From Umbilicaria muhlenbergii (lineage: Eukaryota; Ascomycota; Lecanoromycetes; Umbilicariales; Umbilicariaceae): a stretch of DNA of 64,000 nt. The stretch lies in the NCBI GenBank assembly GCA_000611775.1, contig KK106983.1:1-64000 (forward strand), given 5' to 3'. Both the position numbers and the translations under genes were made by a program. The notes beneath the pieces are model-generated. The model was not told the origin of the DNA, did no database searches, and saw nothing but the letters and a program-made list of their open reading frames with translations. Below, one piece after another: positions 1 through 14,384 of the stretch. The number at the start of each line of letters is the position of its first letter. Within the stretch, counting starts at the first letter, position 1.

Positions 1-3000
1 CTTCAAATAAAGAGAGAGGACAGAACCTGATCATTAAAGATAAACTCTCAAATGAACAGACTTGAATACAAACCTTTAAATGAGGGGAACAGTGCTTAAT
101 ATAAATGACTTCAAGAGGAAGTCCTCCCTCATTGTAATTCATTTTCAGACTTAAAATCAATTCTAGTAATGAATTCATTCAACATTCAGCATCTTGTGTG
201 AAGATGTGTTGAAAAAATGATATTAAACAATCTAACAACTATGCACAACCTCAGTAGTTAAGGGGCTGAATTGAGCAAAGGACAGTGCTTATACAAACAG
301 AAAAAGTAATATGATTAAATGTAAAGCTGCATCATCTGCCAGCAAAAACAATGAGACTGTATCAAACAATGTAGATCACTTTAACATCAATTCTTCAACT
401 TGAAATGAGATACTTCTTTCATACATGATCTTGCTCAGAAATATCATCAATGATGACTCTCTTCAGTGTGTTTTTCCTCATGTTCTCAGCATTACTACTC
501 AGTTTCAAAGCAGATATCAAGAGCTCACAGTTAATATTAATATTTCCTTTCAGAATCAAGAGTATCACATTTGTGTCATCAGTGACAACAGCTTCAAAGC
601 ATTCAAAAGGTGTTATAAACTGTAAATTTATATTAAACAGAAATCACCTTTCACTTGTGTGCTTTTCAACCACGCACTTGATCAGAGAGGGGTCAGAAGA
701 ATTAATTAATTTCATCTTCATTTAATTATCCTCATCACAGAGGATGAACTTGATCAGAATTTTGATATTGTCAGAGGATTTCTCAAGGGGAACTTCTTCC
801 TGTGAAAATGTCATCTTATGAAATATTCACAGTTGATTTAAAGGACTCATCTGCAAGTCTTCATTCTTAATTGAGTAATGACTTGATGAAATGATCAACA
901 GCACCTTAAAACCTCACTCACTGAGGTTGTCATTTGTTCACAGTTTTTCAACATTCTCTTTATAATGAAGCTTCTGATTGAGTGAATGATCCTGCATCAG
1001 GATTGTATCCTCAGGCAATAAGTGTGTCTCTTGAATGCTGTTTTCTTAACCTGACTTCTGATGATCTGTGCATTCTGAGCCTGCCTCTTCTTAATTGATG
1101 TTTTATGCACTTATTTATTGATGACCTGTCTCTTGTTGAGGTCAGTCTGCTGCTTCAGTTGAGAGGTTTGACATGATTGACTGTTCATGAAATGATAAGT
1201 GATTAAAAAAAGTCAGGTAAACTGACCTCCTCATAAAGAAAGATGTGATGTCATGACCTCAGCTCTTATTTATATTATGCACATCATTCAGAAAGAGATA
1301 CCCCTGACTTTGCTTATAAGTCAGATCATATGAACATTCACTTCTTCACTTAAGAGACTCATCAGGCCTGATGATGACAAAAGAGAGTTTTGATCATTCA
1401 GACTTAACCTCAACAATGTTAAAGTTCATAACTCTCAATTCTCTGATCCCCTCAGACATGAACTTTAGTCAGTCAGTCAAGGTGATAAATTAATATCATG
1501 TAAGCTTGTTTATCTTCTTTAACATCTTAATGTCCTCAGTCATCTTCTTTTTCCCTTTAAGCTTTATCTTTGTGGATTCAGGGATCATCTCATGATGATG
1601 ATGCATGATATAAAGGAACAATTGCTGATAATTTAAATTTACAGGATCAATCATGTTCCTCAGCTTAACAGTGAAGATGAATTCAGTTTTCTGAATGACA
1701 CAGCTGTTCATCTGCTGATTGATTTCATTGAAGCTTTGCTTAAGCACTGTGAACACTGTCTTCTGAAGAGAAATTATTTTCAGCATCTTGACACACCTGC
1801 TTCACACTTAAAGAGATTTGAAATCATTAAAAAACATGAGGAGAGACGAGATAAGGTCATCAACAAATTGCAAGATGTTTTAAACTGTGTTGCATTTTCA
1901 CTCATTAAAAACACTGAACAGTTCATCCTTCTGCATTTGATGATACAGTGATGTGAAGTTTAACACTGATGCCTCAAGTACTTTGCTCTTCAGTGCTTTC
2001 ACAGTGATATAATCTACCTTTCACATCACCTGTCAGTCATTACTGAGCAAACTGAATCAGAACACTCAGATATGTTCAAGGTAATGAAGGATTTCCTTAT
2101 GAATAATTATGTTGACACATTCATTGTGCAAGAATGATCAACTTATCTTCTCACATTATGAGTTCATCATCTTTTTAAGCATTCTGCTTCTCATCTCATC
2201 TCACAAGCCTGTGATGTCTTGAAGTGCATTAAAGACTGCTTGATATCTGTCATGATGAAGGAGTTTCCTCAGCTCATCTTGTTTATTTTTAATCAAACAT
2301 GCTCATCAACAGCCCTCAGTGACTGAATCCTCTTGCAGATCATACTGATGAATTTTGTAATAAACTCACTCAACAGAAAGTTGCTCCTCATTGAAGAAAG
2401 CTTCAAGAAGAGATCTCTTTAATTTTTCATTTAAATCTGACACTGATGTCAGTGAAAGTGATGACAGTGAAGAGATCAGATCACTGTACTGTTTAAGTAA
2501 AGATTCATCATTCATCATCTGTCCTCAGGTGAAAGAAACTCTCAACTTGCTTAAAGTTAATCACAACCCTGTAGACAATGAAGTCAGACATCAGATGAAA
2601 AATATAATTTAAATCATTAATCTTGCATGTTGCTCAGCAACACTTCATGAGAGGTGTTGAAAGATTGAACAGCAAGATTCAAGAGTTGTGAGTCAATGAC
2701 AGCAGGCACATGATACTGATGCTTAAGCTGATAACACTCTTCATGTTGAAAATATAATTTTAACCTCTTCATGTTCTCCTGAGGTTCATTGCTGTGAAAA
2801 TTCAAATACTCAAGCTTGATGTGTGCAGTCTCTTTGAACTTGATGCATCTCTTCACTTTAAATGTCACCTCTTGATGCTTTACCTGAATCTGTTGCATAT
2901 TAAGAATTTCAGTGAATGAGCAGCATCACTTGTATCATTCATCTTGTGATGAAATGTGAATTGCTGCTTGAGTGAGGAGGCTGAGAAACAGTCATTATTA

Positions 3001-4845
3001 ATTCAGAACAAGACTGTCCTGTGATTAATTAAATGTGCATCAGGTATGAATGACACTCAATGTGCATTAATTATGAATGTCACTTCAAGAGCCCCTCTTC
3101 ATTCTTTAAATAAAAAGATGAGAACAATGTTCTTTCACTTTCCTGTAACTTCTGTGCGTATGACTTAAAAAAGTGCTCTCAACATGTCATGTAGCCTTTA
3201 ATTCTCACAATTGTTTTTATTATCAGCCTTTCATATTTTATTCCTTAGAGTCAGAGTAATCACCTCAGGTGAAAGCACAAATGAACTGAAATTTTAATGT
3301 CACTCAATTAAGCTGCCTGAACAAGAAAGGACCTCATTCATTTTTTATAAATGACTTATCATCATCTGATGATACTGAGACCTCACCTGCAGATGATTCT
3401 TGTCATGCTTTAATCTTCAAGAAGAATGTTGCTGACAAATTGCAGAGGAAATGAAAACATTTTATCATGAACAACACACATCAAGCTGTTGAATTTAAGT
3501 TTCAGAAGCTTACAACCTCTGCTTTAAAGCATGCTTAATTAAATCTTCAGATTAATACAGTTCCTGCAAATGAATTGCTTAACATATTTTCTCTCAATGA
3601 CTCTCATGATGCATCTGCTTTATTAAGGCTTGAAGTTCAGTCAGATGTGTCACCTCTGAGAGTAAAAGACAGATCCCCATGAGAGACTTATAACAAAAAT
3701 TATCAACTTGAGCTGAGTGAGCTTGTCACTGTGACTGAAAGAAGATGTTCAGTCTTTAAACTGATGATGATTAAGAAGCTTCTGAGTTTAAGTGCTGATG
3801 TCACACTTTCTGTGCTTCATCAGATACAAGGCAGTTGTTTTGTAAACTGTGTTGAGATATTTAACTTCAGAAATGCCTTGCATGTAATTTCAGAGTACAT
3901 GATGATGTCTCTTCTTCAGATTATGACAGCACCTCAGTATCTGAATGAGAATTAAATCACAACAATCATTGATCAAGTGAACTTTCCTCACTGTTGAAAA
4001 ATGAGGCATCAGCACTGAAGAATGCAGGTTCTTCACAGAATCAAATTTCTTGAATTCTGTAACATGATTCATGATATCATCACCTGCTCAAGCATTCTTG
4101 TGAGTCAGCAGGAGGCTGTCAAGATTAATATGCAGTATGAACATCTTCATGAAGTCTCATTAACTCAAGATCACAGCAAATTTGAAATGTTGCAGAATTC
4201 ATCCACAACTTGGCAGCCTGCTCAAAAATAAGGTTTTAGTTAATAGTACTTTATAATGTTTTCACTTTTGACTGACATGTTGACAGAGTTATGAACATTA
4301 AGCATGATCTCTCTGCACTTGTTGTGCTCATAAGAAAGCTGAAGAAGCTTCTGACCTGATCTTTTAATTCTACATCACTCAACGTGAGGTCAGTCAAGGC
4401 ACATGTGAGGATTGTCTTTTTAAACACATTGCAATTGAGTGTTCCTTTCATAGGTTTCATATAAATTCAGGCGTCACAATTGAGTGTTATTAACATTATT
4501 AAATTCATTATATTCAGCAGATCTTGCTTCTTTATTTAAGTTCATTTCTTCTTCTTTCTCTCCTCCTCCTGCTTTACTTAATGATCATTAAGGCATTAAG
4601 GCCTTCATCTGTGTCAACATGAATGACATGCTGATGCCAGGTGAGCACTTGATATTGTGAAGAAATCATGAGTTGAGGAGCTGCTCATGAAGGAGCTCTG
4701 AGTGAAGAAGTCACTCCTTCACTCATCAGCTCTCAACAGGTGACAGGTTTCACTCTTTTACTTATCAGCCTTCAGATGATAGAATTGATGAGCTTGTTCA
4801 TCAGCTTGAAAAAAGTGATGAGGCTGCATTTTCTGAGTGAACCTC
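1..4845. other. AT-rich, CpG-depleted decayed sequence without a recognisable gene
   Basis: This stretch is very AT-rich, has almost no CpG, and carries stop codons in all frames. The longest open stretches are under 100 codons and I could not match any to a family with confidence. By composition it belongs to the same repeat-derived block as the LTR elements to its right. Short lysine- and histidine-rich open stretches near 1,740-1,950, 2,390-2,610 and 2,620-2,900 may be remnants of mobile-element proteins, but this is a guess. I see no intact gene, RNA gene or clear terminal repeat here. Confidence 0.6.
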
Positions 4846-5001
4846 TGTAAATAGGTAGATAGTTGCTTTCTGTGTTCAGTGTTTTAACATTCAGTATTTG
4901 AGTGTTCAGTGTTCATTATCAGTGATCATTTGTAAGCATGAGCAGCCTTATTATGATGATATTAAACATATTACTGTGAAGGGGTTTTTCCTTGCTTAAC
5001 A
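4846..5001 (-). repeat. Probable LTR of the Copia fossil
   Basis: On the minus strand the polypurine tract (5002-5013) is followed at 5001 by TGTTAA, a typical LTR start. The other end is placed at 4846, where the sequence starts TGTAAA on the plus strand, giving short inverted termini and a length of about 156 bp. No second copy is available in the window to confirm the outer edge, so the 4846 boundary is tentative. Confidence 0.4.
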
Positions 5002-7812
5002 TTCTCCCTCAAAGTTTCAGCAAGTTGTATGAGCTTTAACTGTTGACAGTGACCTTTGAATGTGTCTTTTGTCAACATCTTTATTAATTCATCAGTCAAT
5101 ATTTCCCTTGTAAGTACTCAATCAACAATTAACTCCCTGTCATCAACCATGTTTCAAATGTAGTGATGTTGCACATTAATGTGTTTCATATGACTGTGCT
5201 GCTCTGAGTTTTGTACAAGCTTTATGCTCAATTCATTGTCTCTCAGCAGTGTGATATTAAGGGTTGCTTGATTGAGGTTTAACTTGTTAATAAATCTTCA
5301 CATTCAGACACTCTGCTTCACATCATACCTTAACATGATATACTCTGCCTCAGTGATTAATGTTGACACAGTGCATTGCTTCTTTGACATTCATGCAACA
5401 ACATCATCATTTAGCATAAAAACATATCTCATAGTTGACTTTCAGTTTATGATGTCTTCAGCATAATTACTGTCTGAATAACTGTATGATATCATTATAA
5501 ATTAATTCATATGAACATTTTCTTTAACTCTGAACATTAAATCAAAGCTTGTAGTGTCTTTCAAGTATCACATAATTCACTTGACCGCCTTAATGTGTTC
5601 AGCTTAAGGATTAATGATGTTTTGATTAAGACATCCTACTGTGAAAGTAATATCAAGGCGTGTGTCACAGGCAATATACATCAACTTTTTAATAATTTAT
5701 TATAAATCTTTTTGACTGACTTCATCTGAGTCTTTTGATTCATTTAATGTAATGAATGATCTCAGTTTCATTGATACTTCAACAGGTGAATAATCTTGCA
5801 TCTCTTCTTTTTAAAGAACCTCTTCAATATATGAAGTCTGATTAAGAGTCAAAGTACCCTTATGCTGATTTTTAATAATTTTAAGATTAATAATAACTCT
5901 TGCTTCTTCAAGGTCTGACATCTTGAATGCTTCATTAAGAATAATCTTCATGCAGTTGACTTCCTGCATTGTCTGACTTGTGATAAGAAGGTCATTTACA
6001 TAAACATTAATAATGATGACAGTTTCATGAATCTTTTTAATCAGTATGCTCAGGTCTGCATTCATGACCTGAAAATCTTCAATCTTCATAAGATCAGTTA
6101 ACTTCTTATGTTAAAGCCTCATTGATCACTTCAGCCTGTATAGTTCTTTCACAATTCAACAAGTCATCTTATCAGAGTCTTTGATGATCACACTCTTTGA
6201 AACATGCATATAAATATTCTCCCCCTCATGGTTCAATTCTCTTAATAAGTAAGCCGCTTTGATGTTCATCTGATGAAGTTTCAAGTCATATAAAGTTATC
6301 AAGGCTAAAAACATTCTTAATGACTCTTTACAAACAGTCAGGGCAAACATTTCTTGATAATTCACTTCATAAATTTGTGAAAATCCTTGAGTTACAAGCT
6401 TGACTTTAAACCTTGATACTCTCCTCTTCTCATCATACTTGATTTTAAAAATTTACTTGCACTCAACAGGCTTCCTGCTCTGCAGCAATGATTCAATGAC
6501 TTAAACTGTATATGATCTCAGATTTGTTAATTTGTCTTCAATGATCTCTCATCACTACCTTTTGAATGTCAGGTCATTCACAGTCACTTTATATAAATGT
6601 GATTTCTTAATTTATGCTGATCAGTTATCTTTATCATGACTCACACTCTCAGCCTCATGAACATTTTTATTATTAATAATGCTCTGATCTCTTCTGCTCT
6701 GACTCTTGACAGTTGATCTTCTCTTATCTTGATTCTCAGCAGTTGATCTTCTCTTGCCCTGACTCTTGACAGTTCATATAAGCCTCACAGCATTGACTTC
6801 AGCCTTTTTTTTCAACTTCATTAACATTCATTCTGTCTCAGGTGTCTCAGCTATATCTTTTTTATTTAAAAATGCAACTTCATCTGCACTTGCTTCATAT
6901 GTAGCTCACTTGTTACAGCTTGCCCTGATACTTAGCTTCATGAGAGTGAATTGATTTAATGCAGCAGGCAGCTCAGCTGCCTCAGCACTCACCTTTAATG
7001 AGTGTTCATCACTTATCACTATAGTTCTGAACGCAGCAGAATTATCAGAGGTAGAGGAATCAACTGACTGTGTATCAATCAACCTTCTTTTAAAAATATC
7101 AGTTGATAAAGAATTCATGAGATGTTCTTTCTTTTATAAAAGCAGTGCTGATATGTCCTCCTCAGCCTCTTTAAATGAATTTGAATCTTGATCATAATTC
7201 ATATGATTTTGTTGAGCTTCATTGATGTTGATATTCATAATTAATTTGTGTGAGTGATTGTGTTTACATGATGCATCAGGTGATTGCCTGTCCTGTAATC
7301 TTATTCATGTAAGCATGAGTAAAAGTGTTTCTATAAGGTTGAACCCCCTGCTGAACTCATCAATAGTATATGTGAAGATGAGGTGTATAAAATTAGTCTT
7401 CATGCTTCACACTTTAATTTACTTATTAGTGTTGATGTACCTGACAAAAATTCTTTTTCAAGTTCAGTTTAGATCTGACTTGACTCATTGTTCAGTTAAT
7501 ATGTGTATGTATAAAAGTGAACTGAATATCTGAACATGCTTAAGGCTTGATCATTGTTCAGTTCAGGCTTCCTCTGAAGTTATAATTTTAACATGAGTTG
7601 ATAGCTGATTCCTAAGGTAGTTCACAGTATTCATGACTTCAGCTCAGAACTTATTAAGCAGTTTAACATTCAGTAACATGAAGTTCTTCATCATATGAAT
7701 GATTCATCAGTATCATTCAGCTACTGAATTATGCTTCAGAGTGTACAGAGCAGAAAACTCAAGAGTAACCTCATGATCAACAATATAATTGATCATTGCT
7801 TGACTTACAAAT
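4846..7812 (-). mobile_element. Ty1/Copia LTR retrotransposon fossil, incomplete and heavily decayed
   Basis: Reading the minus strand, pieces appear in Copia order: an integrase-like stretch (about 7,560-7,800), the linker (about 6,600-7,150), reverse transcriptase (about 5,810-6,370, with a recognisable YVxDLL active-site region and the downstream MSDLxEA block), and the end of RNase H (about 5,020-5,200). A polypurine tract at 5002-5013 abuts a probable 3' LTR. The 5' part is missing from this side, because a Gypsy-family LTR begins at 7813. The element is old, broken many times and carries dense transition mutations. Domain assignment is by recalled motifs. Confidence 0.75.
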
Positions 7813-8150
7813 TGTTATGACATGATCAATTGACACTGACAGATATTGAACTACCTGATGTTAAACTAGATTGAGACTAGTGTATCTTAACACTCTGACA
7901 TTTATGTCATGACTGCACTCACAAGACTGCTTCCTTCTTTGTATTTTTCTAGATTTAAATAACTCACCTCTTGCAACAGTCCTAAGCCTGCTTATGAAGT
8001 GAAATAATTAACTGTAACATTAGAAAAGTACCTACACTCTTTTCAACCTCTGAAGGTGACAGAATACCAGCTGAGACAAACACATGTGTTGATGAAAAAA
8101 TTCTTCCTCAACATCATCAAACATCTCAACTCACAGTCATCAGCAATTTA
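7813..8150 (+). mobile_element. 5' fragment of a second copy of the chromovirus: LTR plus leader
   Basis: Positions 7813-8019 are a 207-bp LTR that matches the two LTRs of the element at 9495-16074, differing mainly by transitions. The next roughly 130 bp also match the leader that follows the 9495 LTR. Similarity then stops and unrelated AT-rich sequence follows. The piece therefore marks either a truncated neighbouring copy or an older insertion that was itself cut. It lies directly against the Copia fossil and probably interrupts it. Confidence 0.75.
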
Positions 8151-8412
8151 GCAAGTTAGCTCTGAGTTAGTTTTTAACACTTTGAGCGAAGTTCTGACTC
8201 TGAATAGTGAGAAGACCCTGAAAATCAAGACAGAACATTAAAACTTGAGATTTATTTACATAATTAATAACTTTCTGAGTTCTTAAGATAAAAAGACAGG
8301 CAGAACTGCATATTTAAGAACTCAGAATAATTTATAACTTTCTTCTTTCAAGCTTCTTTATTCAACCTCTCTGTCAAAAGTTAAGGTTGAGTACAAGCAA
8401 TTACCAGGGGTT

Positions 8413-8487
8413 GAGTACAGTAAGGCTGAAATGACTGAGAAATACTAAGTTTGTGATATAATATACTCTGTCAGCCTTACTGTACTC
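8413..8487. repeat. Perfect 17-bp inverted repeat with a 41-bp loop
   Basis: GAGTACAGTAAGGCTGA at 8413-8429 is repeated in perfect inverted form at 8471-8487. Shorter variants of the GAGTACA motif occur just outside both arms. In a block otherwise full of transitions, an unmutated palindrome is notable. It could be the end of a small element or part of a solo LTR. I could not identify it. Confidence 0.7.
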
Positions 8488-8699
8488 ACCTGAGTACAGG
8501 ATGAGAATTAAGGTTAAAGCTTTTACTCACTTATATCATATCAAGTCTTATTATTTAGCAGCTTCTAATGCTGCTTCAGAAAGTAAAAAGAAAGCAGGTA
8601 TGACTGCAGATATAATATTTTTCTATTATAATTCTCCTCTGACTTGCAGATTGCATGCTGAATACTCTGTATTAAATCTTCACAATGAGGTCAGGCTGT

Positions 8700-9400
8700 T
8701 TCACTTTCTTTTTATAATAATTCATTGAGATTGAAGAGAAGAAAATAATGTATTTAAGCTTCTCATGCTCAGATTCATCTTTGCTGAAGATCAGGATATC
8801 ATCTAAATAAATCATGTAAATTATATCAAAAAACTCATCAAGAGCCTTATTAATAAATGCTTAAAATGTAACAGGAGTGTTCATGAGATCAAAAAACATA
8901 ATGAGATATTCATACAGTTTAAATCATGTTCAGAAGATTATCTTTCACTCATCTTCAATCTTGATTTATACTTAATTATATGCATTCTTGCAGTTCAACT
9001 TCATAAATTTCTTGACTCTCTGTAGACGGTTCAACATAAACTCTTTATCATATCACAATGAGTTCATTTATTTACATCAATTGCAGTAATGATTGCTGTT
9101 GATTATTCTGTCATATATTCATTCATTTAATGATTAATGACTTCACACTTGATGCAGAGGCCTGCTGCTTTTTATGTATATACTTCATTCTTTGAAACAA
9201 AGTCTTCATATCAGCATAAGAGTCCCGTGAATGTCTGTGTTGTTATCATAATCACTCTCTCAGTGACTGATATGTGATTTGAATTTCAGCTTTGATCATG
9301 ACTTTCTCAGTAAAAACCTCATGAATCATTTCTTCTTTTACAGCTGAAGTGTTGAGGATAAGAGGTTTATTATTCAGTGAAGGGTTCTTTTCTGTCATAA
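8700..9400 (-). mobile_element. Gypsy reverse transcriptase fragment, antisense to the neighbouring element
   Basis: On the minus strand near 8,780-8,830 the translation shows the Gypsy reverse-transcriptase signature YxDDILIF. Flanking sequence resembles the adjacent palm region. It is a fragment with no LTRs of its own visible, highly decayed, and lies opposite in orientation to the chromovirus starting at 9495. It may belong to another Gypsy family. Confidence 0.55.
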
Positions 9401-9494
9401 TATGACATTCATGTTATACTTTTGTTTATATCATTCATCTTGTGTTGATGATCCCTTTTAGTGTTTGAGTGACTTTAGAAGAGTTCATGATGTG

Positions 9495-9701
9495 TGTTAT
9501 AACATGATCAATTAACACTGACAGAGATTGAATTACCTGATGTTAAACTAAATTGAGACTAATGCATCTTGACACTCTGACATTTATGTCATGATTACAC
9601 TCACAAGACTGCTTCCTTCTTTGTATTTTTCTAAGTTCAAATAATTCACTTCTTGCAACAGTTTTAAGTCTGTTTATGAAGTGAAATAGTTAGCTGTAAC
9701 A
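9495..9701 (+). repeat. 5' LTR of the chromovirus fossil
   Basis: This 207-bp repeat is shared with 15868-16074 and 7813-8019. The three copies differ almost only by C/T and G/A transitions, as expected for repeat-directed or methylation-linked deamination rather than random drift. Confidence 0.88.
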
Positions 9702-12700
9702 TTAGAAAAGTATCAACACTCTTTTCAACCTCTGAAGGTGACAGAATATCAGCTGAGATAAATGCATGTGTTGATGAAAAAATTCTTCCTCAACATCATC
9801 AAACATCTTAACTCATAATTTATCAAGTGATCAAGAGGTTTCTAGAACATTTTAAATTTATTAATTAATTATCAACAATCAATTCTCAAATCCTGTGAGA
9901 AGTAAGCAACAAATGAGCAAGAAGTACTCAGTCATGATGATAAATAACTGTAAAAAGTAATCACAATAAACAGAAAGTCCTGCAACATGTAAGTGCTTTT
10001 AAAGACTTATTTGTAAACACAGACAACTGCAGTAAAGGCAGTTAAAAAAGCAAGGTTTTGAATTAAATAATCTCAACACTAAGAGTAGATGTCTGAAGCA
10101 TTAAAGAAATCATGATTAAATCACATCAAGAGGAAGAAATCTCTTCTTAATTTAAAAAATTATCCTTGACTGAAGAACAGTCAGATGATCATGAGAGATC
10201 AAAAATAATAAACATCATGAAGATGAACTCTTAAAATGAGATGACCTCTGAAAACTTATAATGATGAACAGCACATGATCTGAAGAACCTCTGTCATTTA
10301 ATGTTGAAGACATTAAATCAGAGAGATTCATACAAGGCACAAATTAAAAATCTAGAAGAACAGAATAATCAGAAAGACTTTCAGATAAAAAAATTAACAA
10401 CTGAGAAATAAGAACTGAAACAGGATGTGTTGAAGTTAACTTAATAACTTAATAATTTTGAAGCAGAGCAGTCAAGAGAAGACACACTTAAATTAAACAT
10501 GAGTGATGCAATGAAGAAGCATTCAGTGAAGTTTTCAGATTCATCAATTTTGAATGATGATCTTAAGCTCACATTCTGAGTATGAAATGATCAGATGAAG
10601 AGCAAGTTATAAATTAATGATGATTGATTCAATCAGTCAGTTCAAGATGAAGCTGAACATGTTAAAATGATTTACATCAAGATGTGAGTTGACAGCAAGA
10701 TCACTGAACATCTTTATTCATGATTGAAGGCTCAGTCAGGAAGAGGGATTTATGTTGAAAAGATTATTCAATGCTTAAAGAACATCTTTAAGGATTCAGA
10801 TCATCACTTAAAGGCATGAAAGCAACTGAAGAAGTTCAAGATGTCTTATCTTGAGGACTTTAATATGTTTCAGTCAGAATTCTTACAGCTAATGAATTCA
10901 ACAAAGATGTCAATGAATCAGTGAAAAGAGGAAATTCATGACAAGTTATACAACTCACTTCAAGTTCAAATGACAATTTATGTCATTGATGAAGACATGT
11001 CATTTGATGTTTACTGTAAGAAAGCTCAACAGTTCATGAAAGATCTGATTAAAATTAATGAAAGAATCAAGAAATGAAAGAATCAACAAAAGCTGCAGAG
11101 GAAGTAATCAGCTTTTAAATTTAAAAAGAAGACAATCATCACAATCACTGCTGTTACATGAGAAGCAATCAAGTTAATGTTAATTAATATAACATGTTAT
11201 ATCTGTAATAAGAAGAAACACTTAATGAGAGATTATCCTGATAAGTTAAAGAAAGCTGAGGCAAAGGCTGTAAACTTTAATCATTCAGATTCAGAAAACA
11301 GATTACTTTAAATGAAGTCTTCACTCTAAAGTCAATGAAAGGAGCAAAGATAAGCAAGATGAAGATGTTAAACATTTTAAAAAAATCATCATTGACCTGA
11401 GATTATTAACTTGCAGTCAACAGCTTAATCATGAGAGTAGCAACTCTGTTAAACATTAATGCTGCTGAAAAGGCTTTCATTCACAAGAAGCACTTTAAAT
11501 TTGTGAAAAAGCATCTGCAGTTATACATCAAGACAGCACAGAGGTTAATTTCTTTAATAAATTATAATAATCAAAATGCTGAAATGATCTTCAGAGCATT
11601 TACAGCAAATCTTGTGATTAATGAAAGATGAATTCTTACTCACTTCTTGTTTTATGATATCAGCTGACATGATGTTTTAATTAAGAGAAAATGATTTGAA
11701 AAGACCTGAGTCTTGATTGATTACTTCAATTGAAAGCTGATTTGGCCTGAGGAGGCTCAGTATCAAGTAAGTAAGAACTTGATGATGTCAAGGTGAGAAT
11801 TACAGTTATCAGAAGTCAAATCAAAACATTAAGCAGATGTGAATCATTAAGATCACTTGCATGAAGCAGCAACATCAACTCAGATCTTAAAGAGAGCAGA
11901 AAGGAATGAAATCATAAAAGTGCTTAATGAAGTTAATCCTGAGGATACTGAACACCTGATGAGGTTAAATGAATGAAAGAAAAGATTTATTAAACCTCTT
12001 AAAAAGTCAGTCCTGCAGCTACAGGCACAATCAAAGACATGAAGAGCTTAACAGCAGATCAACATCAATGAGATGAAAAAATAATTAAACAAAAAGAAAG
12101 ATTCAATGAATCACATGAGTAATTTAATGAATGAAGGTCAAAGTTCATTAAACATGAAGAAATTAAAAAATCATGAACCTCCTTTTTATTGAGTGAATAT
12201 TACACTTTTGAAAGCAGAAAACTTTCTATGCAACATCAAAAGAGAAGAAGTGATTATTAATGTTATTAACATTCATGAGGTTGATCATTTAATAAAGAAC
12301 TGAAGGAACCTCTGTCTGCTGCTGCAGAATAAAATGAAGCTGAATTAAAGAATAAAGAAAAAATTACCTCATCAGTATTAAGAGTTCATGAAGGTATTCA
12401 GCAAGACAGCATCAAATCAGCTGTCTTTACATAAGAAAAAAGTGAATCATAATATCATCTTGAAAGATGAGAACAACCTGACCTCAAGTCTCTTATACAG
12501 TATGTCACTGAAATAATTAAAGTTGATTAAGGTTTACCTGAAGGATCATCTGAAGAAGAGTTTCATAATCTTTAATGACACTTCTTATGCATCATCATTT
12601 CTCTTTGCAAAGAAACCTGAAGAGGAATAATGTTTTTATGTTGACTACTGAAAGCTTAATGTAATCATTAAGAAGAATAGATAACCCTTGTCTTTAATTA

Positions 12701-14384
12701 AAGAGACTTTAGCATGACTGATTAAAGTAAAGGTTTTTATCAAGCTGAATGTTAAGCAGGTGTTTTATCAAATACAGATGAAGAAGTTTATTAAGAATTT
12801 AATCACTTTTCAGATGAGGTATGAATTCTACAAATATAAAATCTTATCTTTCAGTCTTTGCAATAAACTCACCTTTTTTTAAAGATATGTCAACAACATC
12901 TTATTTAATTATCTGAATGATTTCTGCATGATTTATGTGAATGATGTTTTGATCTACTCAGAGGATTCATTGAAACATGACACTTAAGTTAAAAAGGTGC
13001 TTCAACATCTTAAGAAAGCAGATTTACAAGTGAACATAAAGAAAAGCAAGTTCAACATTCAATTTATCAAGTTTCTGAGCTTCATCATCAGCATTGAAGA
13101 TATTATAATAAACTCAGACAAAGTTTCTGTCATTAAGAATTAACTGTTATTGAAATTAATTAAGAAAATTCAATCTTTCCTGAGATTCTACAATTTTTAT
13201 TATTACTCATTGAAAAAATAAGGTCAAGTTATACACCTGTTGACAAAGCTGACTGCAAAAAGAGCCTGACATCACTTAAAAGAGCTGAAAATTCAAGCTT
13301 TCAAGAAGGCAAAAAAGCTTATGTTATCAGATGCTGTCTGAGCTCACTACTCATCTTATTTGAAAACTTGAATGAAGACAGATGTCAGCAGTAAAGTTGT
13401 TATAAAAGTGCTCACTCAGCAATAAAAAGATGATAAGTGAAAATTTATAATTTACTTCTCAAAAACAATGTCACCTGAGGAAATGTGATATGAGATTCAT
13501 GATAAAGAAATGTTAGCAGTTGTTAAAGCTCTTCAAGAATACATGACATGTTATTAAGCTTACAAGCAGTCCCTTTTGTCACAATACAGATCACTGAGTG
13601 CTGAAATACTTCATCATTAAGCACTTGCTTAATTCACGGCAGGCTAGATGAGCTGATATTGTGACAGATTACAACTTCAAGATTACTTATCACTCAAGAA
13701 CAGTCAACATCATCATGAATGCTCTGACAAGAAAACATGATAAGTTGATCACTCAGAAAAAAAAGAACATCACTGCATGAACATAATTATTTCTGAATTC
13801 TAATTGCATAATAACCGCAATAAGTGAGGGTTTAATGAACATTGAAAGTGATTCACTGAATGAAACTGAACAGGCTGAACAAGTGAAAAATTCTTATCAA
13901 CTGATGAATCAGATTCTGCAAGTCAATCACTCTCATGAATCACTGAATCAGTACTGCCAGATGACAAGGAAGAAGAAATGAGGCTGAAAGCTTTAAAACA
14001 GCCTTCTTACATGATTTGAAAAGCTCATGATGCTGAACATGAATGCTTTGCAGACTCATTTAATTAATGAAGCTCATTCAACATCAGTGATGATGCACTC
14101 AAGCAAGATTAAGACAGCAAAGCTGTTGTCAGTTCAATATTACTGATCAGGACTGTCAAATGACTGTTCAGTTTTTATTTTAAACTGCTGAACATGCTGT
14201 TAAACACACATACCTTGAGATAAAACCTCAGGCCTACTTCATCTGTTATTAATTGAAGATAAGTGCTGACAGCATGTCTCATTTAACTTTAAATCCTTCT
14301 CACAGGACAAGAAAGGCTTTGACAACATATTTATCATTGTTAATCACTTTGAAAAAAGGGCCTTCTCACTGTCATTGTTACACC

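Noticed and set aside
2150-2260. Translation near 2,180-2,240 resembles the HSSHLxQPxDV region of pogo/Fot1 transposases.
   Set aside because: Only about ten residues match, spacing to other DDE blocks is wrong, and AT-rich decayed DNA produces such matches by chance.
2617-2898. Minus-strand open frame of 93 codons with HxxVPAxID and a Ser/Leu-rich end.
   Set aside because: It faintly recalls mobile-element proteins but lacks any diagnostic motif and has no supporting neighbours.
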